Shown piece by piece: positions 35,488 to 44,017 of a stretch of DNA of 64,000 bases. Origin of the DNA: Deltaproteobacteria bacterium (GTDB lineage: Bacteria; UBA10199; JACPAL01; GCA-016699445); the NCBI GenBank assembly GCA_016699445.1, contig CP064976.1, forward strand, positions 1,054,001-1,118,000, in the 5' to 3' direction. The translations under genes were made by a program, and so were the position numbers. Under the pieces are notes generated by a model, which was not told the origin of the DNA, searched no databases, and saw only the letters and a program-made list of their open reading frames with translations. Position 1 is the first letter of the stretch. Every line of letters begins with the position of its first letter.

Positions 35488-37810
35488 AAGCACCAATGTC
35501 ATACATTCCTCCTTGTGGACGGCTTTGGCCGTCATGATCTACAGTAACACTCATTCCACCTAAACTTTGCGGATCTACACTGTGATCCACAGCACTGCTT
35601 CCCAAGATCAGATGAAAATCGTTGTGAAGACTGTCTGCAAAAATATCGGAGAGGGATTGAGTCGTTGTATAATTGCCACTGATTTGTGTGCTGGTATTAC
35701 TGAGAGCATTAAAACTATCACTTGTGTTTGCAAAATTATCGAAAGACAAAAAGAGTTTTGGAGTTTCTATATTTCTAAACCCCAACATTAAATTATTACG
35801 GATGATTCCGGATGGCAGTCCGTTGTTTTCATAAAAAATGAGTCTTTGATCATCGGAAAACTCAGAATCAATTTTCTCTGTTATAAAAATATTATTTATT
35901 AATTGAACTAAATCAGGTCCGGCTATTTTTACTGCGATAGCCGTTTGTAAAGCACGCCCACCATGGATCGTATTATGAATAAGCTCTATTGGTGCATGAC
36001 TTTCGATACCCACGGTATATCGATTTGAGCCGGCAACAATAACGTTATTGATAGCTGTCAGGTGAGCATGACTCAAGACTCCTATGGACGATTGCATAGT
36101 ATGCGCATCCGTATTTCCGATGAGAGTACACTGATCTAAAGTAAATCGATTACCTGAAGTCTCCGATAAAACTTCTAATACTGTATTACTTGTCTCATGG
36201 CTTTGGTTGATCAGGGTGATATTGGATAAACTATTTGTGCCTGCAGAAATCTGCACCGTCACTGACTCATGATTGGTGATGATGGTCTCATGACCTTCCG
36301 GTGCGTACTGACAGCGTTCTGCATCTGTAAAGCCTCCCAACACACTCACACCCGCTGGAATGGAAACAGATTCTTCAAACGTTCCTTCGGAAACATATAA
36401 AAAGGAAATATGTTCTGTTGTGGCAATCTGGATGGCTCGGGTGAGAGTTCTCACAGGAGAGTTTTGAGCACCACTGTGAGTATCGTTGCCATGGGTTCGG
36501 GATATAAAAACAGCATTGCGGATTCTGATTGTTTCATCATGCCCGGCACAATCACACACATCTCCATCCCCATTATGATCGGCATCTTCTTGTCCGGCGT
36601 TTGTGATTGTCGGGCAATTATCCTGAGCATCGGCAATGCCATCACCATCGGTATCGGTGGATAATGGATTGGTCTGCATATGATCAGTACCCAAACCATT
36701 TTCATCCTCATCCGTAAGACCATCATTATCCGAATCGGGATCACACACGTTGCCTGAACCATCACGATCAAAATCTGATTGGTCATGATTGGAAACAAGT
36801 CGGCAATTATCCTGTCCATCCACAATCCCATCACCATCATCGTCATTGGTACAGGCATCACCCATATGATCATGATTGGCATCAGCTTGGTCGGGATTAG
36901 AAACTAACAAACAATTATCAACCGTATCAGCCACACTGTCATTGTCATCATCCATATCACACACATCACCCACGTGATCCTGATCGTTGTCTGCCTGATT
37001 GAGATTGATGATTGCCGGACAATTATCCTGTCCATCAATTAAACTATCCTGATCCGTATCTGTGAGAATGGGATTACTCCCCAACCTCACTTCTTCCACA
37101 TCACTCAAACCATCATTGTCTCGGTCGGGATCACACAGATCTCCTAAACGATCTTGATCGAGGTTTTGCTGAAGAGGATTGGCAATCGTAGGACAATTAT
37201 CCCGACCATTTCCAATACCATCATGGTCTTCATCGAGGGACTCATTGATATCTAAAGGGAATGGATCTTGGCCATCCAAGACACCATCTTGATCTGTGTC
37301 GTTTGAAAAAGGATCGAGGTTGTTAGTGTATTCCGAAAGATTGGTTCTTCCATCTAGATCTTGATCCATGTCGGTGAGAAAGTCTGAAGGTTGGAAGGAC
37401 AGTGTGGTGGCCACAGCACCGCCCGGAAATGAAAAAAGACGACGGGCGGTGGCAATGACCAAAGACTGTCTCAAACTTATTAATGTAGGACCAGAGACAG
37501 AGGGCATAGTGATCACATTGGGAATCACCTGCATCTTAAGCTCTGCCACATAATCACCAGCGGGCACTTCAAAGGCATCGGCTGACCAGGTACGAGCACT
37601 CAACTTTTCCAGAGTAAGAGGGCCCGTAATAGGATTTTTTTGATTATCATACAGTGTCAGTGACGCCTGATAATTTGACAGAGATGAGAGTGATGGAGGC
37701 AACGACATCTCCGCTACAAATGTCGCAGGATCTGGACCGGATTTTCCACAACCAACAATCTGAAGACAAAAAAATGTCATCAGCACTTTCAAAAATATTT
37801 TCTTTTGCAT
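35474..37810 (-). CDS. Calcium-binding TSP3-repeat and beta-helix lipoprotein
   Basis: 778 residues. Signal peptide with lipobox IVGC (Cys about 21). After a beta domain (about 25-115), roughly eight thrombospondin type 3 repeats (about 120-420) carry DxDxDG calcium loops and repeated DNCP motifs (DGIGNGRDNCPTI, DGIVDGQDNCRLV). A right-handed beta-helix of DUF1565/choice-of-anchor-Q type follows (from FISRTHGNDTHSGAQNSP) and ends in DIGAYELH. The protein is likely a Ca2+-stabilised surface stalk with a carbohydrate-binding or polysaccharide-acting helix. Its stop overlaps the lipoprotein start. Copy 1 keeps only the last part. Confidence 0.85.
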   Translation of the reverse strand: MQKKIFLKVLMTFFCLQIVGCGKSGPDPATFVAEMSLPPSLSSLSNYQASLTLYDNQKNPITGPLTLEKLSARTWSADAFEVPAGDYVAELKMQVIPNVITMPSVSGPTLISLRQSLVIATARRLFSFPGGAVATTLSFQPSDFLTDMDQDLDGRTNLSEYTNNLDPFSNDTDQDGVLDGQDPFPLDINESLDEDHDGIGNGRDNCPTIANPLQQNLDQDRLGDLCDPDRDNDGLSDVEEVRLGSNPILTDTDQDSLIDGQDNCPAIINLNQADNDQDHVGDVCDMDDDNDSVADTVDNCLLVSNPDQADANHDHMGDACTNDDDGDGIVDGQDNCRLVSNHDQSDFDRDGSGNVCDPDSDNDGLTDEDENGLGTDHMQTNPLSTDTDGDGIADAQDNCPTITNAGQEDADHNGDGDVCDCAGHDETIRIRNAVFISRTHGNDTHSGAQNSPVRTLTRAIQIATTEHISFLYVSEGTFEESVSIPAGVSVLGGFTDAERCQYAPEGHETIITNHESVTVQISAGTNSLSNITLINQSHETSNTVLEVLSETSGNRFTLDQCTLIGNTDAHTMQSSIGVLSHAHLTAINNVIVAGSNRYTVGIESHAPIELIHNTIHGGRALQTAIAVKIAGPDLVQLINNIFITEKIDSEFSDDQRLIFYENNGLPSGIIRNNLMLGFRNIETPKLFLSFDNFANTSDSFNALSNTSTQISGNYTTTQSLSDIFADSLHNDFHLILGSSAVDHSVDPQSLGGMSVTVDHDGQSRPQGGMYDIGAYELH

Positions 37811-38155
37811 AATTTTACCCGCACAATCGCAACATCAGTGCCAAATAAAGACACTCATCCAATTTCTTTAAAAATGTAGAAAAATAAAGGAAACAACGAG
37901 GACAGAGAGAAAACGTGCGGGAAGAAAGTGAGCAAAATACTTTTTTTGAGTTTCATTTTTGGACCGCGACGTCCAAAATTCAAACTCCTTCTTAAAGACC
38001 CTTACCTCCCTCAAGGTCAGATCTTCAGTGTGTGCGCTGATAGCGACTACGACACTTTTAAGTCAAACCTAAAATCGATTTTAGCTAATAATAATGCGGC
38101 TTGGATGAGTTTTTATCCAAAATTGAATCAGTATTAGCTAATTTGAATATGACTT
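37811..38155. other. Intergenic region between the module and nuoG
   Basis: 345 bp with no convincing gene. It contains the right 62-bp repeat at 38081-38142, which ends 13 bp before the nuoG stop codon (38156). The rest should hold the promoter of the TSP3 lipoprotein gene. This is the right-hand junction of the island. Confidence 0.6.
38081..38142 (+). repeat. 62-bp structured repeat element, right copy
   Basis: TTAGCTAAT, 11 bp, TTGGAT (38101-38106), 8-nt loop, ATCCAA (38115-38120), 12 bp, ATTAGCTAAT (38133-38142). It matches the element at 28770-28831 in inverted orientation. The outer ATTAGCTAAT is itself a perfect palindrome, and the TTGGAT/ATCCAA pair makes a central hairpin. Confidence 0.75.
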
Positions 38156-39697
38156 TTAGGACATTAAAACGAAGCCCTGATTTCCAACTTTATCAGGGTT
38201 CACACCTTTGAAGTCGGGGATAGTTTCTGAAAGATCAGCCATGACTTCATTGATCTGTTGGTAAACAGGTTTTTCTTTTTTACAGGCTTTGGCCAAAAGC
38301 GATGTCCATTCCCAAACTGATTTATTTTCAGCAGGAGCTGAAAATGCTGGAAGAATGCGTTGAACGCGTTTTTGTTTATTCGTAAAAGTGCCATTCTCTT
38401 CCACCCAAGTAGGCACCGGCAAAACAATATCGGCTAATTCCACACCTTCGCCTTCGTGACTGGAAAAAACAACAACAGTACGCTGACGATCGAGTAAAAT
38501 TTTCTGAAGACGTGCTGAAGGTAAATCCCCTAAAATAAAAATAAGCTGATAACGTTTATCTTCTACAAGAGCCTTCAGGCCTAAAGCTTCCACACCAGCA
38601 CGGTTCGGGTTTTTATCCGGATGAATGAGGTAATCATCCTGAGAAGGATTAGACACTTCCAGCGCTTGATAATAAAAATCTGTCACGCCCACTTCTTTTA
38701 AAAATTTCCAAAAAGCAAAATTGCTCTCATTGGTAAACTGAGCCGAAGCTATTCCCAAAATAGAACTCACAGGCACTGCAGCCAACACTTTTGCAATATC
38801 CTCAATCGCCTTTTCCTGACGGACCACTTTTAAAGCACCTTCCGAGCGCACCATAGGATGACGCAAACGATTTTCAGCATTGGTTGGTTTAAAGGTAAAG
38901 CGCCCCCCATCACACATCCACGTCTCATTGACCGCTTCATTTTGTCGGGGCAACAACCGATAAGCCACGCCTTTATTATGACTGATCTTGATATTACATC
39001 CTGTGGCACAGCCTGGGCAGACAGAATCGACTTCCTTCAAAAACCACACACGTTGTTTAAAACGAAAATCTTTGCTGGTCAGAGCACCAACAGGACAAAT
39101 ATCAATGGTGTTCATCGCATAAGGATTGTCGAGTTTTTTTCCAGGGTAGACGGTGAGCTCGTTGTGATTGCCACGTTCTGAAAAACACAACTGATCTTCT
39201 TCAGCAATCTCCTTACAAAAACGAATACAGCGAGAGCACAAAATACAACGTTCCTGATCCAGCATGACATTAGGGCCCAAAGCGATGGCTTTGTCTTTAT
39301 GAACCTTCTCCTCTTTCATGCGTGAGGCTTTAAGATCATGCTTCATGTAATAGTCTTGAAGCTTGCACTCACCAGCCTGATCACACACAGGACAATCAAT
39401 AGGATGATTGACTAAAATAAATTCCAAAACAGACTGACGCGCTTCGAGAACTTTTTGATTATTAGTATGAACCACCATCCCATCAGTCACTTTGGTATTG
39501 CAGGCAATCGACAGCTTCGGAGTTTTCTCAATGTCCACAAGACAAATACGACAGTTCCCGGCAATCGATAGCTTTTCGTGGTAGCAGTAATGAGGAATAG
39601 CACTCCCTGCTTTCTTGGCCGCTTCAATGAGATTGGTTCCTGCGGGGACTTCCAACTCTTTTCCATCAATAGTAACTTTAGCTAAAGGTGTGCTCAT
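38156..39697 (-). CDS. nuoG: NADH-quinone oxidoreductase subunit G, short form
   Basis: 513 residues, shorter than the 670-910 of well-known homologues because the C-terminal molybdopterin-like domain is reduced. The N-terminal iron-sulfur part is complete: N1b Cys (CYHEKLSIAGNCRIC), N5 (HPIDCPVCDQAGEC), N4 (CILCSRCIRFC plus ICPVGAL). A further C-x2-C-x3-C-x27-C set (CPGCATGC then CDGG) matches the ligands of cluster N7, which only some bacteria keep. It transfers electrons from NuoF/E towards NuoI. It is the last gene before the island; nuoH would normally follow directly. Confidence 0.94.
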   Translation of the reverse strand: MSTPLAKVTIDGKELEVPAGTNLIEAAKKAGSAIPHYCYHEKLSIAGNCRICLVDIEKTPKLSIACNTKVTDGMVVHTNNQKVLEARQSVLEFILVNHPIDCPVCDQAGECKLQDYYMKHDLKASRMKEEKVHKDKAIALGPNVMLDQERCILCSRCIRFCKEIAEEDQLCFSERGNHNELTVYPGKKLDNPYAMNTIDICPVGALTSKDFRFKQRVWFLKEVDSVCPGCATGCNIKISHNKGVAYRLLPRQNEAVNETWMCDGGRFTFKPTNAENRLRHPMVRSEGALKVVRQEKAIEDIAKVLAAVPVSSILGIASAQFTNESNFAFWKFLKEVGVTDFYYQALEVSNPSQDDYLIHPDKNPNRAGVEALGLKALVEDKRYQLIFILGDLPSARLQKILLDRQRTVVVFSSHEGEGVELADIVLPVPTWVEENGTFTNKQKRVQRILPAFSAPAENKSVWEWTSLLAKACKKEKPVYQQINEVMADLSETIPDFKGVNPDKVGNQGFVLMS

Positions 39698-39709
39698 AAA
39701 TGTTGTTTA

Positions 39710-40991
39710 TTAATGAGAAGCTTCCATGCGTTTTTGACAACGCACACAATCTTTTCTCACATGGGATTCAAACTCAGCCCGAAATTTTCCAATATAACTG
39801 GCAATCGGCATCGCCAAAGAATCTGCTAAAACACAAATCGTTTTTCCTGCCATCTTCTTCCCAATATCTAAAACCAATTCAATATCTTCTGCCGTGCAAT
39901 CAAAATGAACCATGCGCTTCAACACTTTATACGCCCAACCTGTTCCCTCACGACACGGAGAACATTGACCGCAAGACTCATGAGAATAAAAGCGCGCCAA
40001 ATTTTCCAAAGCCCAGACCATGCACGTGTCTTCATCGATCACAATCATTCCACCAGAACCCAAGAGAGAGCCTTTGGATGCAATGGCTTCATAATCGAGA
40101 TTGACCTCTTCCACTTCTTGAGCTGTCAAAACAGGCATCGATGAACCACCCGGCACCACGGCCTTCAAAATTTTCCCAGCTTTCAAACCACCACAAGTTT
40201 CATTGATAAACTTGCGCATCGGGATTCCCATTTCCACTTCATATACACCCGGCCTCACAACAGGACCACTCACAGAAAAAAGTTTCGTGCCCGTGCTTTT
40301 TCTGTCCCCATTTTTTATAAGTCTCAGCCCCTTTTTCGATGATGTAAGGAACAGCGGCGATGGTTTCGACATTATTGACAACAGTGGGACTTCCAAACAA
40401 CCCTTCGACTGCCGGAAAAGGCGGTTTAATACGGGGATAACCACGATTACCTTCCAATGAATTCAATAAAGCAGTTTCTTCACCACAAATATAAGCTCCA
40501 CCCCCACGATGAAGGTGTAAATCCAGATCAAACCCCGATCCTAAAATATTTTTCCCCAAATACCCTTTGCTGTATGCTTCTTGGAGAGCTTGCTCTATAC
40601 GACGTCGCGGCAAATCAAACTCACCACGCATATAGATATAAGAACGATGAGAATTAATTGCATAAGAAGCGATAATGATTCCTTCAATCAAACGATGAGG
40701 ATCTTTTTCCAACACATGACGATCTTTAAAAGTCCCAGGTTCGCTTTCGTCCGCATTCACACAAAGATAAATCGGCTTCCCAGAATTTTGAGGAATAAAT
40801 CCCCACTTCATCCCCGCAGGAAAACCAGCACCTCCACGACCACGCAATCCCGAATTTTTCACTTCAGCCGTTACATCAGCAGGCTTCATCGAGAAGGCTT
40901 TTTTCAAAGCCGTATAGCCACCACTTTGTTCATACACGGAAATCGTGTGAGAATTCGGAACATCAAAATTTTTTGTGAGAACTTTTTCCAT
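39710..40991 (-). CDS. nuoF: NADH-quinone oxidoreductase subunit F (one frameshift)
   Basis: The NADH- and FMN-binding subunit, about 426 residues when repaired. The N-terminal part shows GLRGRGGAGFPAG, NADESEPGTFKDR and GAYICGEETALLNSLEG; the C-terminal part has the N3 cluster ligands SCGQCSPCREG. The frame breaks at the plus-strand T5 run 40297-40301: with one T fewer the protein reads KKWGQKSTGTKLFSVSGPV, exactly as in the family. It overlaps nuoE at its start. Confidence 0.93.
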
Positions 40992-41464
40992 TACTCTAAA
41001 CTTTCCAAAATCTTATCCAATTCAGCTTCTGTTAAATTTTCAAAATATTTTTCATTAATTGTCATGGCAGGAGCTGTTCCACAGGAAGCCAAACACTCCA
41101 CTTCATTAAGTGTAAAACGATTATCCGAAGTCGTTTCACCAATATTAATATTTAATTTTTTCTTGATATATGAAGTGATGCGATCGGAACCCATCATCGC
41201 ACACGACAATGTACGACAAACCTGGAGATGATACTTTCCAACTGGCTTGCGGTTGTACATGGTATAAAACGTCACCACCCCATAGACATGAGCTGGAGAA
41301 ATATCGAGCTCTTGAGCCACCATCTCCATCACTTCAGGAGAAATCCAACCAAACTCTTCCTGAGCCACATGCAAGATAGGCAAAAGCGCAGCCTTTTTGG
41401 TAGGATATCGTGTCAGAATATCTTCAATTTCTTTCTTGTTTTCTTTAGTCCATTCAAATTTCAT
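40991..41464 (-). CDS. nuoE: NADH-quinone oxidoreductase subunit E
   Basis: 157 residues, thioredoxin-like fold binding the N1a [2Fe-2S] cluster. Ligands are CRTLSC (C-x4-C) and CLASC (C-x3-C). The N-terminal helical part (RYPTKKAALLPILHVAQEEFG) is typical. It forms the NADH module with NuoF and NuoG and overlaps nuoF by 1 bp. Confidence 0.95.
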   Translation of the reverse strand: MKFEWTKENKKEIEDILTRYPTKKAALLPILHVAQEEFGWISPEVMEMVAQELDISPAHVYGVVTFYTMYNRKPVGKYHLQVCRTLSCAMMGSDRITSYIKKKLNINIGETTSDNRFTLNEVECLASCGTAPAMTINEKYFENLTEAELDKILESLE

Positions 41465-41468
41465 ATTT

Positions 41469-42647
41469 TTATCGATCTAATTCTCCCACGACAATGTTGA
41501 GTCCACCTAATATAGCCACGGCATCTGCAATCATAGAATTCTCCACCATTTTATCAAAGGCAGACGCAATCGGAAAACAAGGAGGGCGGCAATGAATACG
41601 GTAGGGTCGTGCCCCACCATCGCTGATTATATAAAAGCCAAGCTCTCCATTGGCAGCTTCTGTAGCCGAATAAACTTGTCCCTTAGGTGGCTTGATCCCA
41701 TCTGTGAGCAACATGAAATGATTCATAAGACCTTCAATAGATCCATAAACCTTTTCTTTGGGAGGCAATGCAATCCTCGCATCACTGGAAATAATTGGAC
41801 CATCAGGAATGCGGCTTAAGGCTTGTTCCACGATCTTAGAACTCTGCCTCATCTCTTCAACACGGACCATCAAACGATCATAAGCGTCACCCATAGTGCC
41901 CACAGGAATTTCAAAATCAAATTCATCATAATGATAGTAGGGTTGTGCACGCCTTAAATCATGAGGAACACCCGTTGCACGCAAACAAGGCCCGGTAAAG
42001 CCATAAGCAATCGCATCTTCTTTTGAAATCGTACCCACACCTTGAGTACGATCCATAAAAATTCGATTTCGTTCTAATAAACCCACTACTTGAGCAATCG
42101 CTTTGTCCAAATCCTTCAATACTTTTTTTATTCCATCTTGAAACCCAGGACTCAGATCGCGCATCACTCCACCAATACGTGTATAATTGGTCGTCAAACG
42201 AGCTCCACACAACTTTTCTGTAAAATCATAGATCTGTTCTCTGACATTAAAAAAATACCAAAAGTTGGTAAGAGCTCCGAGATCCACTGCCGCTGTTCCT
42301 ACACAAATGAGATGGTCCATGATACGCGCTAACTCACTGACGATAACACGAATAAAAATGGCTCTTTCGGGAATCTGAATTTGTAATAACTCTTCAACAG
42401 CCTTGCAGTAACCCACATTATTCATCAAAGAGGAACAGTAGTTGAGACGATCTGTATAAGGAATAATCTGACTCCACGTACTAATCTCACTATGTTTTTC
42501 AAAAGCCCGGTGAAGATACCCAATTTCGGTTCTGGATTTTTTGATCGTTTCACCATCAAGATCGACATGAAAACGCAAAGCCCCATGCGTTGCGGGATGG
42601 GCTGGACCAATATTTAGCTGCATGGGTTCTACAAGATTTTCAGACAT
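41469..42647 (-). CDS. nuoD: NADH-quinone oxidoreductase subunit D (NADH-type set)
   Basis: 392 residues, the 49-kDa subunit that lines the quinone site. GPAHPATHGALRFH holds the quinone-site histidine; TRIGGVMRDLSPGF and VGTMGDAYDRLMVRVEEMRQS are conserved. It is intact. The ATG overlaps the nuoC stop and nuoE follows after 4 bp, so it is in the same operon as nuoABCEFG. A paralogue is at 51617-52737. Confidence 0.95.
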   Translation of the reverse strand: MSENLVEPMQLNIGPAHPATHGALRFHVDLDGETIKKSRTEIGYLHRAFEKHSEISTWSQIIPYTDRLNYCSSLMNNVGYCKAVEELLQIQIPERAIFIRVIVSELARIMDHLICVGTAAVDLGALTNFWYFFNVREQIYDFTEKLCGARLTTNYTRIGGVMRDLSPGFQDGIKKVLKDLDKAIAQVVGLLERNRIFMDRTQGVGTISKEDAIAYGFTGPCLRATGVPHDLRRAQPYYHYDEFDFEIPVGTMGDAYDRLMVRVEEMRQSSKIVEQALSRIPDGPIISSDARIALPPKEKVYGSIEGLMNHFMLLTDGIKPPKGQVYSATEAANGELGFYIISDGGARPYRIHCRPPCFPIASAFDKMVENSMIADAVAILGGLNIVVGELDR

Positions 42648-43127
42648 TACACTTTCTCCAGAGAAACAGGAATCGCATGACGTTTATCGACAGGATAATC
42701 TTTTCTTAATGGATGTCCTGGAAAACCTTCATACAATAATAAATTTTTGGGATTTGGGTGGCCCTGAAAAACAATTCCAAACATTTCTGCTGTTTCACGC
42801 TCAAACCAATTAGCAGCAGGCCATAAATCCGTCACCGTTTTTAGACTGAGATCTTTTTCATCCAACTTTATTCGAATACGTACTCGATGATTCAAACTTA
42901 TAGAATATAAGTGATAAACAACTTCATATCGTGGAGACTCGTTCATCTTCAGATAATCCACACCACAAATGTCGATGAGCATTTCAAAAGAAGTACGTGG
43001 ATCATTTTTTAAAAAATTTAATATCTCATGAAGTTGATTTTTTTGAATCACAACAGAAAGTTGGTTCAAGGTTTCATCTACCGACACAATCTCAGAAGGA
43101 AAAATTTTCTCTAAGAATTTCTATCAT
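42647..43127 (-). CDS. nuoC: NADH-quinone oxidoreductase subunit C (one frameshift)
   Basis: About 160 residues. The C-terminal part has the family hallmark WFERETAEMFGIVFQGHPN and GHPLRKDYPV. The ATG at 43127 overlaps the nuoB stop (ATGA) and begins MIEILRENF, but the frame runs into a stop. One T fewer in the T5 run of the minus strand (43100-43104) gives MIEILRENFPSEIVSVDETL and joins the conserved body. A GTG at 43087 would give a shortened protein if the break were real. Confidence 0.88.
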
Positions 43128-43603
43128 GCGGCTTGTCCTTTAGCTTCTTTTTCAATTTTTTCCTGAACTTTCATCACTGCATGTAAAATAGCTTCAGGAC
43201 GTGGAGGACATCCAGGCACGTAGACATCAACAGGAATAATCTCATCAATTCCCTGAAGAACATTATAATTATTATAAAAACCACCTGAAGAAGCACAAGC
43301 ACCAGCTGAAATGACCCACTTAGGTTCACACATCTGATCGTAAATCTTTTTGAGAATAGGAGCTTGTTTGTAATTGATAGTCCCCAAAACTATTAGAAGA
43401 TCTGCTTGGCGTGGTGAAAAGCGAACTAACTCAGCTCCAAATCTTGAAATATCAAAATAGGAGGATACTGTTCCCATAAACTCAATACCACAACAAGCCG
43501 TTGCGTAAGGCATGGGCCAAAGAGAGTTCTTACGACCCCAAGCTACCACTTCTTTCACTTTTGTTGGAATCACTGCCCCTGCAAAAACGTCTGTGAGTGC
43601 CAT
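43124..43603 (-). CDS. nuoB: NADH-quinone oxidoreductase subunit B (NADH-type set)
   Basis: 159 residues, the PSST subunit carrying the terminal N2 [4Fe-4S] cluster. The ligands are visible in TACCGIEF (adjacent Cys pair), AGACASSGG and VPGCPPRPE. It is intact and lies 45 bp after nuoA. Confidence 0.95.
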   Translation of the reverse strand: MALTDVFAGAVIPTKVKEVVAWGRKNSLWPMPYATACCGIEFMGTVSSYFDISRFGAELVRFSPRQADLLIVLGTINYKQAPILKKIYDQMCEPKWVISAGACASSGGFYNNYNVLQGIDEIIPVDVYVPGCPPRPEAILHAVMKVQEKIEKEAKGQAA

Positions 43604-43648
43604 GTTGTTACCTAATAAATATTTCTGTCAGAGTGTCAATTTTTGCTT

Positions 43649-44017
43649 TTACTCCCACTCAATAGCCTTGCGGCCATAGACGTAGAGAAGACCTACAAAA
43701 AGAATAACCATGAAGAGAATCATTTCGGAAAAAAAGAAAGAACCCATTCCTGATTGAATAGCTTCTTTAAATTGAACAGCCCATGGATAGAGAAAAACTA
43801 CTTCCACATCGAACAATATGAACAGCATGGCTACCAAGTAAAATTTTACTGAAAAACGATCATGAGGATTTCCAGAAGGCTCCAAACCACATTCATAAGA
43901 AGCATTCTTATCTTTAGATTTACGACGTGGTCCTAAAAGATGGGAAAGAGCCAAGAAAGCCCCAGCAAGGATCATCCCAAATAAAAAAAGCAACAATAGT
44001 GGAATATAAGAGTTCAT
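43649..44017 (-). CDS. nuoA: NADH-quinone oxidoreductase subunit A (NADH-type set)
   Basis: 122 residues, three membrane helices, with the conserved YECGLEPSGNPHDRFSVKFYLVA loop and the LFDVEVVFLYPW segment. Its start coincides with the last base of the preceding nuoN stop, so the two nuo sets are joined head to tail and probably read as one very long transcript. Confidence 0.95.
   Translation of the reverse strand: MNSYIPLLLLFLFGMILAGAFLALSHLLGPRRKSKDKNASYECGLEPSGNPHDRFSVKFYLVAMLFILFDVEVVFLYPWAVQFKEAIQSGMGSFFFSEMILFMVILFVGLLYVYGRKAIEWE

Larger units (their letters stand above)
28845..37810. repeat. Copy 2 of the tandemly duplicated surface-protein module
   Basis: Contains fibre A, Cys-His-core protein, zinc protease, fibre B, lipoprotein and an intact TSP3/beta-helix lipoprotein in the order and strands of copy 1. 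It lacks the PKD-like lipoprotein. The 62-bp repeats at 28770-28831 and 38081-38142 enclose it. Confidence 0.88.

Noticed and set aside
37928..38137. 69-codon plus-strand frame starting at GTG
   Set aside because: Its end lies inside the 62-bp repeat, it has no recognisable similarity and lies where a promoter is expected; too weak to call.
28770..38142. Integron attC sites as explanation for the 62-bp elements
   Set aside because: The GTTRRRY/RYYYAAC core sites are absent and no integrase gene is in the window.
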